From JBBECJ01 sp963763325 (GTDB taxonomy: Bacteria; Chloroflexota; Chloroflexia; Thermomicrobiales; CFX8), in the NCBI GenBank assembly GCA_963763325.1, contig CAVXOL010000009.1, forward strand, positions 1 through 18,660: a DNA stretch of 18,660 nucleotides, given 5' to 3'. The translations under genes and the position numbers were made by a program. How positions within the stretch are numbered: the first letter of the stretch is position 1; the number at the start of each line of letters is the position of its first letter. Positions 1 through 8,294 of the stretch are shown one piece after another. The notes under the pieces are model-generated. The model saw only the letters and a program-made list of their open reading frames with translations, searched no databases and had not been told where the DNA came from.

Positions 1-511
1 CGTCCTCACCGTAGATGTCGTCATTGAGCTCACCACCGAAGATCGTGTCGTCGCCGCTGCCAACGCTGAACTGGTCGCCGCCCCAGAGCGTGTCCCCGTC
101 GTCGCCGCCGTCGATGGTGTCGTCGCCGGCAAAGCCGTAGATCTCGTCTTCGCCGGGGCCGCCGTTGAGCGTGTCGTCGCCGCCATTGCCGCGGATCTCG
201 TCTTCGCCGCCATCGCCGTTGACGGTGTCGTTCTGCTCGCCGCCAAACAGGATGTCGTTGCCGGCATCACCGTCGACCGTGTCATTTCCGTCGTCGGCGT
301 AGATGGTGTCGGCGCCGGCATTGCCGGCGATCACGTCGGCGCCGGGGCCGCCGTGGATGACGTCAGCGCCGGACGCGCCCGCGACGGCGGAGTCGCCGTC
401 GATCGTGTCGTCTCCTTCGACGCCGAAGATCAGGTCGTCGCCGTCGCCGCCTTCGACGATATCGTTACCAGTACCGGCGCAGATGATGTCGTCGTCTCCG
501 AAGCCGTAGAT
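1..511 (-). repeat. Tandem RTX nonapeptide repeats (27-nt period) of RTX-I
   Basis: Read on the minus strand in the frame starting at 511, the sequence is almost continuous GGxGxDxφxG units, for example GTGNDIVEGGDGDDLIFG and GGDDTLNGGPGEDEIYG. The DNA itself shows the 27-nt period, with recurring GGCGACGAC and GGCGGC blocks. The array is interrupted once by a less regular unit near 370-400 (DGDSAVAGASGADVIHGG). It continues past the window edge. Confidence 0.85.
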
Positions 512-728
512 CGTCGTCGTTGCCACCGAGAGCAACGATGACATCTGGGCCGTACATGTTGCCGAAGATCACGTTGGCGTTGTTGTCGCCAACGATCGTC
601 GCCTGCTGGCCGTCGCAGAAGTAGACAACCGCGGCTGAGGCTGGAGCGACCGTCAGCCAACTCGCTACCAGCCCGAAGACCAGCGCGCTTGCCGCAGCGA
701 AGTTCCGCGAGCAGAACTCTCGTCCCAT
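1..728 (-). CDS. Secreted RTX-type calcium-binding repeat protein (RTX-I), 3' end outside window, one frameshift
   Basis: The start is ATG at 728, with an ideal ribosome site AGGAGG at 737-742 (8-nt spacer). The first 32 or so residues form a signal peptide: a basic start, a hydrophobic core (ALVFGLVASWLTV) and an APASA-A cleavage-like site. A short region containing VVYFCDGQQATIVGDNNAN then leads into tandem RTX nonapeptides of the GGxGxDxIYG type. The starting frame fails at about 512: after GGNDD one extra G shifts the frame, and the frame beginning at 511 reads perfect RTX repeats with no stop down to base 1. By family knowledge such repeats fold into a Ca2+-binding parallel beta-roll outside the cell. 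There is no visible catalytic domain in the part shown, and the C-terminus lies beyond the window. It follows the FHA regulator on the same strand after a 190-bp gap. Identification as an RTX protein is secure; its specific function is unknown. Confidence 0.85.
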
Positions 729-777
729 GATCGTGTCCTCCTACGTTGAGTCTGTCGGGCCGAACATTCGACCCCGT

Positions 778-793
778 AGAGCAACGCTGCTCT
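778..793. promoter_or_regulatory. Short hairpin upstream of RTX-I
   Basis: AGAGCA (778-783) and TGCTCT (788-793) form a perfect 6-bp stem with a 4-nt loop. It lies 50 bp upstream of the RTX-I start, probably in its leader, or just after the FHA regulator transcript. There is no T-run, so it is not a convincing intrinsic terminator. Confidence 0.3.
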
Positions 794-802
794 GAATGCA
801 GT

Positions 803-844
803 CTGGAGGTCAGGCTGTCACCGCACTACGACCACGACCTCCAG
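803..844. promoter_or_regulatory. Perfect 9-bp inverted repeat, candidate operator or terminator stem
   Basis: CTGGAGGTC at 803-811 is exactly complementary to GACCTCCAG at 836-844, with 24 nt between the arms. It sits in the 190-bp gap between the end of the FHA regulator (919) and the start of RTX-I (728). The wide spacing (33 bp centre to centre, about three helical turns) fits a binding site for a paired regulator better than a terminator. No T-run follows on the minus strand. Confidence 0.4.
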
Positions 845-918
845 ATCGCCTGCAATTCCGTGGAGGACCGATCGGCAGGTTCGTGAAACCACGCTGTGTA
901 AGGTGGTGTGTGCTGGGG

Positions 919-1557
919 TCAGGCGTCGTCGGAGAGTTGGTAGCCGAGGCCAGGACGGGTCTCGATGATGTGCGCGTCGGGGTCGATCTGACGCAACGCC
1001 TGGCGGGTGGTGCTGATCAGGCGGTCGAGCGGGGTGGCGTCGTTGCCGGGGGTGTAGTCCGGCCCCCAGATCGCTTCGGCGCACTGCTCGCGCGAGCAGA
1101 CCTGGCCACGATTCTGCAAAAGGTGGAGCAGCAGCCGGAACTGGAGGGGGGTCAGATCGACCGGCTGCTGGTCGAGGTAGAAGCGCATCTGGCGGGCGTC
1201 GTAGCGCAGCCGGCCGGCCGAGATCTGCGTCGCGTCGGGATCGACAAAGCTCAGCAGCGCGGTCGCGTCGCCCAGCCCGATGAGATCGTGGTGGACGAGC
1301 GCCTGCGGCTCGTGCAGCCGCTGGCCATTGACGTAGGTGCCGTTCACGCTGCCCAGATCGCGCAGATAGAAGTGCCCACCCACCCATTCGATCTGCGCAT
1401 GCAGCCGAGAGACGAGCGGGCGGGGCACGACGATGGCGCAGGTCGAGGCACGCCCGAAGGTGCAGCCGTCGTCGGTCAGCAGAAACTCGGCCGGCTGCAC
1501 ATCCGGCTGGAGGGCGACCAGATGGGGCGTCGCGGACAGGTCAGGCGCGGCATCCAT
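919..1557 (-). CDS. FHA-domain winged-helix transcriptional regulator
   Basis: The 212-residue protein has two domains. Residues about 25-103 are a forkhead-associated domain with the phosphothreonine-binding signature intact: G35-R36, S50-R51-L-H53, then DLGSVNGTYVNG (N72-G73-T74, N77-G78). Residues about 116-207 are an OmpR/PhoB-type winged helix: LTPLQFRLLLHLLQNRG, SREQCAEAIWG, and the wing ETRPGLGYQL. FHA domains bind phosphothreonine peptides, so activity is probably coupled to Ser/Thr phosphorylation; the kinase encoded 1.5 kb upstream on the same strand is the obvious candidate. This resembles EmbR of mycobacteria, but the order is reversed (FHA first) and there is no bacterial transcriptional activation domain between them. 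No receiver domain is present. The start ATG lacks a clear Shine-Dalgarno sequence. Intact reading frame; domain calls are secure, target genes are inferred. Confidence 0.9.
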   Translation of the reverse strand: MDAAPDLSATPHLVALQPDVQPAEFLLTDDGCTFGRASTCAIVVPRPLVSRLHAQIEWVGGHFYLRDLGSVNGTYVNGQRLHEPQALVHHDLIGLGDATALLSFVDPDATQISAGRLRYDARQMRFYLDQQPVDLTPLQFRLLLHLLQNRGQVCSREQCAEAIWGPDYTPGNDATPLDRLISTTRQALRQIDPDAHIIETRPGLGYQLSDDA

Positions 1558-1685
1558 GCCGTCATTGTAACGCCATCGCTGTCCGGACGCCCCTTGGAGC
1601 TACCACCAGTGGCTCGACCTGACGGCTCGTACTCCGGGATGTCCCAGATCAGGCGCAGTCGGTCGGGGCGGAACTGGTCGATGCA
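1558..1685 (-). other. 128-bp gap with a short coding-like stretch, no gene called
   Basis: Between the FHA regulator and the stop of RTX-II the minus strand reads IDQFRPDRLRLIWDIPEYEP directly after the RTX-II stop and in the same frame. Nearly all third positions there are G or C, as in real genes of this window. No start codon or ribosome site is evident, and the frame runs into the FHA gene in another frame. It may be a gene remnant or a readthrough tail of RTX-II; nothing else is visible here. Confidence 0.2.
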
Positions 1686-2975
1686 TCAGCATAGTACTCG
1701 AATGACGAAACCACCCGTCGATGGAGTAACGTCAATCGTCCCTGGCAAGGTGACCGCGATGAACGCATTACCGTCGGCATCGGCGGTGATCAGCGGGTAT
1801 CCCGTCACCGCGTCCGGATTGCTCGGCGGCAGTCCCGTTGGGGCACAGCCGCCGCTCAACACCTGCCAGGCGTGTTGGCTGTTGGGGTCCAGGCCGCCCA
1901 GACGGCATGAAGAAGAACGTCTCTCCCGTCGCCGGCAGCCGCCGGACATACGACGGTATCAGACAACCGGCCAACGAGGTAGCTGCCGAGGTCGCCGGTC
2001 GATGCGATGTTGCTCTGGCTCAGGCAGACACTCTCTCCAGCAGCCGATTGGTCCCGCCACCGCCGTCGCAGGTGTTGTCTCAGCGTGGCATCACGGCTGG
2101 TCAGTTCATCGTCGCCCTCGCCGCCGAGCAACGTGTCGACACCGTTGATACCGCTGTCGAGCTGGTCGTTGCCCCGGCCGCCGTCAAGGGTGTCGTCACC
2201 GTAGCCGCCATCGAGCAGATCGTCGTCGTCACCACCGAACAGCGTATCGTTGCCGTCTTCTCCGAGCAGGATGTCGTGCCCGGTACCGCCATCGAGTTCA
2301 TCGTCTCCAAGCCACCGTTGAGCACGTCGTTGCCGGCATCGCCATCGAGGAAGTCGCGGTCGTCGTCGCCGTAGAGCGGGTCGTCATCGTTGCCGCCGAA
2401 GAGATGATCGATGCCTGGGCCACCATAGAGTTGATCGTCGAAGTCCTCGCCGTAGACCCAGTCGTCACCATCATCACCATAGACGATGTCGTGACCTTCC
2501 TGGCCGTGAACGTAGTCGCGGTCGGCTCCGCCGTGGATCAGGTCATTGTCGGGGCCGCCGAAGGCCTGGTCGATCCCACCCTGGCCGCGCAAGATGTCGT
2601 TGCCCCACTCGCCCACCAGGTGATCGTTTCCGTCCCGCCAAGCAGAGTGTCGTTGCCATCACCAGGAGTCGCGGTGCCGTCGCCACCGTACAGCCAGTCC
2701 TCTTCCCCGTTGCCGTGGATGAGGTCGGTGCCGGTGCCGCCACAGATGGTGTCCATCCCGCCACGGCCAGCGATCGTGTCGTCGCCACCCCGCCCGACGA
2801 TCACATCGTTCCCAGGTGTTCCGATGATGTTGTCGGGCAGGTCGGTGCCGACAAGCGTCGCCGCAGACCGTTGCAGTAGTAGGTCTGTGCTGCCGCGGGC
2901 CGCGAGCCGGCAGGTCCCGGCGAACAGCGTCGCCATCAGGACGAGCGCCAGCGTCGTGCGTCGTAATGTCGTCAT
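1686..2975 (-). CDS. Secreted RTX-type repeat protein with unknown C-terminal domain (RTX-II), several frameshifts
   Basis: ATG at 2975 begins a signal peptide (LALVLMATLFAGTCRLAARG). From residue about 43 RTX units follow, such as GTPGNDVIVGRGGDDTIAG. The frame breaks near 2630, where adding one G to a GG run restores GGTGNDHLVGEWGNDIL. It breaks again near 2310, where one missing base restores GGDDDDLLDGGYGDDTL. Past the repeats the best coding path needs about four more shifts (near 2081, 2033, 1975 and 1905). It gives DNTCDGGGGTNRLL, then NIASTGDLGSYLVG, RRLPATGETFFFMPSG and finally GLDPNSQHAWQVLSGGCAP through VTLPGTIDVTPSTGGFVIRVLC. That tail is not RTX and I do not recognise it. An alternative end is the TGA at 2020-2022, leaving 1686-2019 as a separate remnant. 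A GAAAGG ribosome site precedes the start. The RTX part is secure; the C-terminal reconstruction is tentative. Confidence 0.7.
2105..2846 (-). repeat. Tandem RTX nonapeptide repeats of RTX-II
   Basis: The repeats run through three frames because of the two indels near 2630 and 2310. Between the breaks the units are regular: GGPDNDLIHGGADRDYVHG, GQEGHDIVYGDDGDDWVYG, GGTGHDILLGEDGNDTLFG. Unlike RTX-I many units carry Y or W before the final G, so the two arrays are related in type but not recent copies of one another. Confidence 0.8.
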
Positions 2976-3093
2976 GCTCCAGCGCCTTTCACGTTGTCAG
3001 TCCACACTACATCACAGACTAGGCGACCGGCTGTAAAGCACCATACAGTTCACTCACAGCTTGGCTTACAGGAGCGGGGAACCAACCGAATGC

Positions 3094-6000
3094 TCAGGTC
3101 GTCGAGAGGTCTGCCACCGCGACATCAATCAGCGCGTCGGCGTGCTGGTCCCGCCCTTCGGCGAGCAACACCTCCCAGGTCGCCGGGTCGAGCTGGGCAC
3201 GCGCCAGCGCCAGATGCGTTTCGAAGGTCAGTCGCTCGGCGTGCATCAGCGCACCGCCGATCTCGTCGCGCTGCGCCTCGGCCGCCCCAAAGAGCCGCGC
3301 GGCCTGGACAGCCCGTGACTGTGCCGCTGCCAGGCAGGCGAGGCGGTCCAGCACACAGCCGAGGCTCTCGCGGCTGCCCAGCGCGCGCGCCAGCGCCGAG
3401 GCTCTCCCTGATGAGCGCCGCCGCCCGGGCGTCGTCGCTGCTGTTCCAGCGCAACCAGGCTCAGGTTGTTGAGGACGAAGCTCAGGCCGTACTGGTGTCC
3501 AAGCGCCGGCAGAGTCGCCTGGCTCTCTTCGAGCAGCCGCTCCGCCTCGGCGAACTCGCCCTGCTCGATCGCCAGCACCGCCAGGTCGTTCAGGCACGAG
3601 GCGACGCCATCGCGGTCGCCGAGCGAGCGCCGCAAGTCCAGGCTCTCCTCCAGCAGCAGGCGCGCTCGCTCCGGGTCGGGCGGCTGGCCGTGCAAGCGCC
3701 ATCAGCCCCAGATGCTTGAGCGCCGTCGCCAGCCCGGCCGTCTCGCCGGTCGCGCGGCAGGCGACGACCGCCTCGCTCCAGACGTCTCGCGCCCGCGCCG
3801 CGTCCTGCTGGCGCCAGGCCAGCGCGCCCGCGCCGACCAGCGCCCGCGCCCGCGCCGATCGTCGGCGGCCCGTCACTGTCGGCCAGCAGCCGCTCCAGCC
3901 AGCCGCGGCCCTCGGTCAGATGCCCCTGGACCTGCCAGAAGCGCCAGAGCGCGGCGGCCAGCCGCAGCGCCCGTCTCGGATTCGGGCTGGCCGCTCAGCC
4001 AGCCGAGCGCCGCCCGCAGGTTGTCGTGCTCGGTCGCCAGCCGCGCCATCCAGGCGCCGCCGCTCGGCCCGGCGATCGCGGCGTCGCCGGCCTCGGCCAG
4101 CGCCAGGAAGTACTCGGCGTGGCGCTGGCGAATGGCCGGCTTCGTCGTCGCCAGCGGCCAGCCGCTCGGCGGCATACTCGCGCACCGTCTCCAGCATCGA
4201 GTAGCGGGCCTCACCGTCCGGCGTGCGCGTCGGCCCGGAGCAGGCTCTGCTCGGCCAGCGCCGCCAGCCCGGCGACGACGCCCAGGCCAGTGTCGTCGGG
4301 CGTCGCGCAGATCGCCTCGGCCGCCTCCAGGTCGAAGCCGCCGACGAAGACGCCCAGCCGCGCGAACAGCCGCCGCTCGGATGGAGCCAGCAGGTCATAG
4401 CTCCAGGCCAGCGTCGCCCGCAGCGTCTGCTGGCGGGCCGGCAGATCGCCCCGACCGGCCGTCAGCACCGGCAGTCGCTGCGTGAGCCGGGCCAGCAGCT
4501 CGGCAGGGGAGAACAGATTGACGCGGGCGGCCGCCAACTCGATCGCCAGCGGCAGGCCGTCCAGCCGGGCGCAGATACCGGCGACCGCCGCGACGTTGTC
4601 GGCCGTCAGCGCGAAATCGACTTCTGCGCTGAACGCGCCCGTGCGACAAACAACTCGACCGCCGGGTAGCGCGCGACCTCGGCCAGCGGCGGCAGCCGCT
4701 CGGTCGTCGGATAGTCCAGCGGTGGCACGGCAAACTCGTGCTCGCCGTCCAGACGGAACGGGATGCGGCTCGTGACGAGCACCTTCAGATGCCGCGACGC
4801 GCCAAGCAGATCGGCCACCGACGCCCCGGCCGCCATCACCTGCTCGACGTTGTCGAGCACCAGCAGCACCTGCCGGTCGCGCAGTTCGGCGTGCAACGCG
4901 TCCTGCAGCGACTGCCCCGGACCCTCACGGACGCCGAGCGTCTGGCAGAGCGCGGCAACGACCAGCGTCGGGTCACGGATGGCCGCGAGCGGCACGAAGT
5001 AGACGCCATCGGCGAAGTCATCCAGCATCGCCTCGGCCACCGCCAGCGCGAGCCGCGTCTTGCCGGTTCCGCCGGGGCCGGTCAGCGTGACCAGCCGCAC
5101 CGACGGCTGCCGCAGCTGCTGTCCGAGCCGGGCAATCTCGTTCTGCCTGCCAACCAGCGCCGTCGCCATCGACGGCAGCCCGGTCGAGCGCACCTCGCGG
5201 CTGACGAGCGGCGGGAAGTCGGCCGGCAGGTCGGCGGCGACGACCTGATAGACGTGCTCCGGTTCGGCCAGATCGGGCAACCGGTGGTTGCCCAGGTCAT
5301 GGAGGCCGATCCCGGCAGGCAACCTGCCACCGAACAGCTCCTGGACCGCTCGAGCCACGAGAATCTGGCCACCATGACCAGCCGCCAGCAGCCGCGTCAG
5401 CCGTGGCAGGACGGCGCTGACGTACTCATCACCGACCAGCGTCGACGTGCCGGCCTGGAGTGCCATGCGCACCGTCAGCGGACCAGCGTCGCCCCACGAC
5501 TCGTCCCGGAATGCGCGCTGAGCATCGAGCGCGGCAGCCAGCGCCGCCTCAACGGTAGCAAAGGCCGCTGACAGCCCAGACTCATCATTTCGAAAGACAA
5601 AGCCATCATGGGCATCGACCGCCGCACGCAACAACGAGTCATGACGGGCCAGTGCCGCGACTGGCGCAGGCTCCCGCAGGGCCAGTTCGGTCGCAAGAAA
5701 CGCGACCGTGCCGGTCGGCCGTCGCGCCATGCCTGATCCAGGCGGCGCATCAACCGCCGGAGCCAGGACTGTTACCGGCCCGCTGGCCGCTTCCCGCAGC
5801 GCGACCTGCATCGACCGCGCCGTCGCCGGACGCCCGCCCGGTCGCAACGCCAGCGCCTGGCCAATGACCGCCGCCACCGCCGCCGGGACGGCTGGAGCGA
5901 CCACATGCACCGGCACGAGCGGGTCTGGTTGGCCATCAACAACCGCTGCCTCGCGTTGCAAGGCATCGGGCGGCCTGCGGCGGGTCAGCAGTTCGTAGAG

Positions 6001-6594
6001 TGTCGCCGCCAGCGCGTACAGATCGCTGCGCGGCTCGGTGCCATCGCCACGCAACTGCTCCGGCGGCGCGTACGAGACCGTGTAGCCGGCCAGGCTGACC
6101 GCTTCCGAGTCGGACAGCCCCTTCGCCAGGCCGAAGTCGAGCAGGACGATCCTTCCATCAGCCCCCAGCTTGAGGTTACCCGGCTTGATGTCGCGATGGA
6201 TAACCCGTGGCTGTCGGTTATGGAGGTAGCCCAGCAGATCGAGAATCTGATCGGCCCAGTCCAGAACGATCTCTGGAGAAAACGGCTCGGCGCGGCGAGC
6301 CAGTTGCTCGGCCAGGTCGGCGCCAGGCACAAAGCTCATGACAAGGTAGTGGGAGGCACCATCGCTGAAGTGATCGATAACCGCCGGCAGTGCCGGATGG
6401 TCCAGTTGCGCGAGAAGATGGGCTTCGCGTTCGAAGGCCAGCCGGGCTGGTTCGCTCTCCGCCAGCACCAGCTTGACGGCGATCGGATGACCGGTCACCT
6501 CGTCACGCGCCTGGTAGACCGTCGCCATGCCGCCATGGCCGAGCGGATGCTCCAGACGATACCGCTGTCGCAACAGCGTCTCCGACGATAGCAC
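3094..6594 (-). CDS. Ser/Thr kinase - degenerate cyclase - NB-ARC/AfsR-type ATPase - helical repeat fusion, frameshifted 3' part
   Basis: I prefer GTG at 6594, 8 nt after GAAGGG; an in-frame ATG at 6705 would add a hydrophobic 37-residue extension. From GTG the domains are as follows. Kinase (about 12-270): GHGGMATVY loop, IAVK lysine 41, HRDIKPGN 133-140, DFG 153-155 and YAPPEQL. Class III cyclase-like domain (about 294-455), with the usual metal Asp lost (FLATEL where FLFTDI is typical). NB-ARC/AfsR-like ATPase: Walker A GPGGTGKT 506-513 and Walker B VLLVLD. Then a winged-helix-like region and TPR-like repeats rich in A, L and R. The 5' 2 kb is intact. From about 4620 the frame changes near 4620, 4225, 4160, 3985, 3855, 3690, 3440 and 3405, yet recognisable sequence continues to TGA at 3094 (for example LETVREYAAERLA, HAEYFLALAEAGD, RLFGAAEAQRDEIG). 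The reconstructed protein is about 1,165 residues. Probably a cytosolic multidomain signalling protein; kinase and ATPase calls are secure, ligand unknown. Confidence 0.8.
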
Positions 6595-6726
6595 CGCGTC
6601 ATCCCTTCGGTGGTGACCCAACGGCGCTTCCGCGCCAGTGCCGGACCTGATGCAAGAACACATGAAAACGACGAGGCTGGCGATCATCACCTGAAGCACC
6701 AGCATACTACACTGCTTCCAGCCTTC

Positions 6727-6764
6727 AGCCGGTCAACAATCTCGCCAACGTCATCCGACCGGCT
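6727..6764. promoter_or_regulatory. Perfect 8-bp inverted repeat in the divergent kinase / amine oxidase gap
   Basis: AGCCGGTC (6727-6734) pairs exactly with GACCGGCT (6757-6764) across 22 nt, with arm centres 30 bp apart (about three helical turns). It lies between two divergent genes (kinase start 6594 or 6705, amine oxidase start 6811). This is where an operator shared by both promoters would be expected. No well-matched -35/-10 pair could be assigned on either strand. Confidence 0.35.
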
Positions 6765-6810
6765 ACGATAGACATACGGTTCATAGTAGCCAGTAATCAG
6801 GAGATTCCCG

Positions 6811-8240
6811 ATGTCTATTAGTGATGCCAACCTGCGAGCGATCATCGACAACGGCCTGCCGGAGACGCGTGGCCCGCGCAAGCGCGTCATCGTCGTCGGA
6901 GCGGGGATGGCTGGGCTGGTGGCGGCCTATGAACTGCAACGGGCTGGACACGAGCCGGTTGTCCTGGAGGCGCAACAGCGGGTCGGCGGGCGCGTCTACA
7001 CGCTGCGCGAGCCGTTCAGCGATGGGCTGTATGCCGAGGCCGGCGCGATGCGGATTCCCCGCTCGCACGATCTGACAATGGCCTACATCAACCACTTCAA
7101 GCTGCCGACCGCCGACTTCACGATGGACAACCCCAACGGCTGGGTCTATCTCCACGGTCAGAAGCGGCGCGTATCGGAGGTCGCCGCCGACCCTGCCTGC
7201 CTCGGTTTTGAGGTCGCCGAGCACGAGCGTGGGACGCACCCACGGTCACCTCTGGACGACGGCCCTTCAGCCGCTGTTCGACCGGCTGGCGACTGATCCC
7301 GCCACGGCCTGGGAGGAGATCGTCCACGAGTACGACGCCTACTCGACCCGCGAGTTCCTGGAGGCCAACAACTGGTCGGAAGCGCCGATCGAGATGTTCG
7401 GCCTGCTGGCCGACCAGGAAGCGCTGATGAACGCCTCCTTCCTGGAACTGCTGCGCGAGGAGGCCGGCCGCTACTACACCGACATGGTCGAGCTCGTCGG
7501 CGGAATGGACCATCTGCCGCGTGCGTTCCTGCCGGCCTTGCGCGACCGCATCCGCTTCGGCGCCCGAATGATCGCGATCGAACAATCGCCTGATACCGTC
7601 ACCATCCACTACCAGACGGCCGGCGGGCGCTTCAGCGTCACCGGCGATAAGCTGGTCGTGACGGTTCCGTTCCCTGTCCTGCGTCATGTGGAGGTGTTGC
7701 CGGAACTCTCACGCGGCAAGCAGCGCGCGATCCGCCAACTTCACTACGACGCCTCGGCCAAGATTCTGCTCCAGTTCCGGCGACGCTTCTGGGAAGAGGT
7801 CGACGGCATCTTCGGCGGCGGCACCTTCACCGACCTGCCGATCCGCGTCACCTTCTACCCCGACCACAGCGCCGAGACCGGCCGCGGCGTCGTCCTCGCC
7901 AGCTACACCTGGTCGGAGGACGCCCAGCGCTGGGGTTCGCTCACGCCAGCCGACCGCGTCAGCCAGGCGCTGGAGAACCTGTCGCGCATCCATCCCGAAG
8001 CGATCGAGGCGTTCGAGGTCGGCACGTCCAAGATGTGGCACGACGACGAGTTCGCGGGCGGCGCCTTCGCCCTCTTCGACCCCGGCCAGCAGACGCTGCT
8101 CCACCGACCTGATCGTCCAGCCGGAAGGCCGCATCCACTTCGCGGGCGAGCACACCTCGCTCGCCCACGCCTGGATCCAGGGCGCGATCGAGTCCGGCCT
8201 GCGCGTCGCGCGGGAGATTCACACGGACGCTCAATCGTGA
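6811..8240 (+). CDS. Flavin amine oxidase (monoamine / L-amino-acid oxidase family), two frameshifts
   Basis: ATG at 6811 follows AGGAG (6799-6803) with a 7-nt spacer. The reconstructed product is about 476 residues, normal for the family. The N-terminal Rossmann fold binds FAD: VIVVGAGMAGLVAAYEL at about 26-42, VLEAQQRVGGRV, then EAGAMRIP. The C-terminal FAD-contacting motif is FAGEHTSLAHAWIQGAIESG. The frame changes twice. Near 7215-7235 the family pattern FEVAEHERG is followed in another frame by RTHGHLWTTALQPLFDRL. Near 8100-8108 it changes again before TDLIVQPEGRIHFAGEH. It ends with TGA at 8238-8240. The family oxidatively deaminates amines or amino acids with O2, releasing ammonia and H2O2; the substrate is not readable here. 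No signal peptide is seen, so it is probably cytosolic. The LuxR regulator gene begins 55 bp downstream on the same strand and may control it. Confidence 0.88.
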
Positions 8241-8294
8241 GAGCGGACTTTACGCGGGAGCGTATAGTGGAAAGACGCGACGGTTCAGCATGAG

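Noticed and set aside
1..511. Regular short-period repetition that might suggest a CRISPR or satellite array
   Set aside because: The 27-nt period and translation as GGxGxDxIYG show it is a protein-coding RTX array, with no constant repeat and unique spacers.
796..2148. A 450-codon open frame on the plus strand
   Set aside because: It lies opposite the FHA regulator and the RTX-II tail, has no domain pattern or ribosome site, and its composition (R, G, V rich) is that of an antisense shadow.
3025..3032. GACCGGCT upstream of RTX-II, the same 8-mer as the arm at 6757-6764
   Set aside because: The same 8-mer occurs inside genes (near 1156 and 7278), and no matching partner arm lies near 3025, so a shared operator is not supported.
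3466..4485. A 339-codon plus-strand open frame opposite the kinase tail
   Set aside because: Rich in R, S, A and P with no motif; the minus strand carries recognisable ATPase and helical-repeat sequence.
6594..6705. ATG at 6705 as the kinase start
   Set aside because: It adds a hydrophobic stretch not expected before a kinase domain and lacks a good ribosome site; GTG at 6594 has GAAGGG at 8 nt. Not fully excluded.
6764..6769. TACGAT as a -10 box for the amine oxidase
   Set aside because: No acceptable -35 lies 16-18 bp upstream, so it was not listed as a promoter.
8263..8268. TATAGT before the LuxR gene as a promoter
   Set aside because: A good -10 match but no -35 at suitable spacing, and it lies just after the amine oxidase stop where co-transcription is equally likely.
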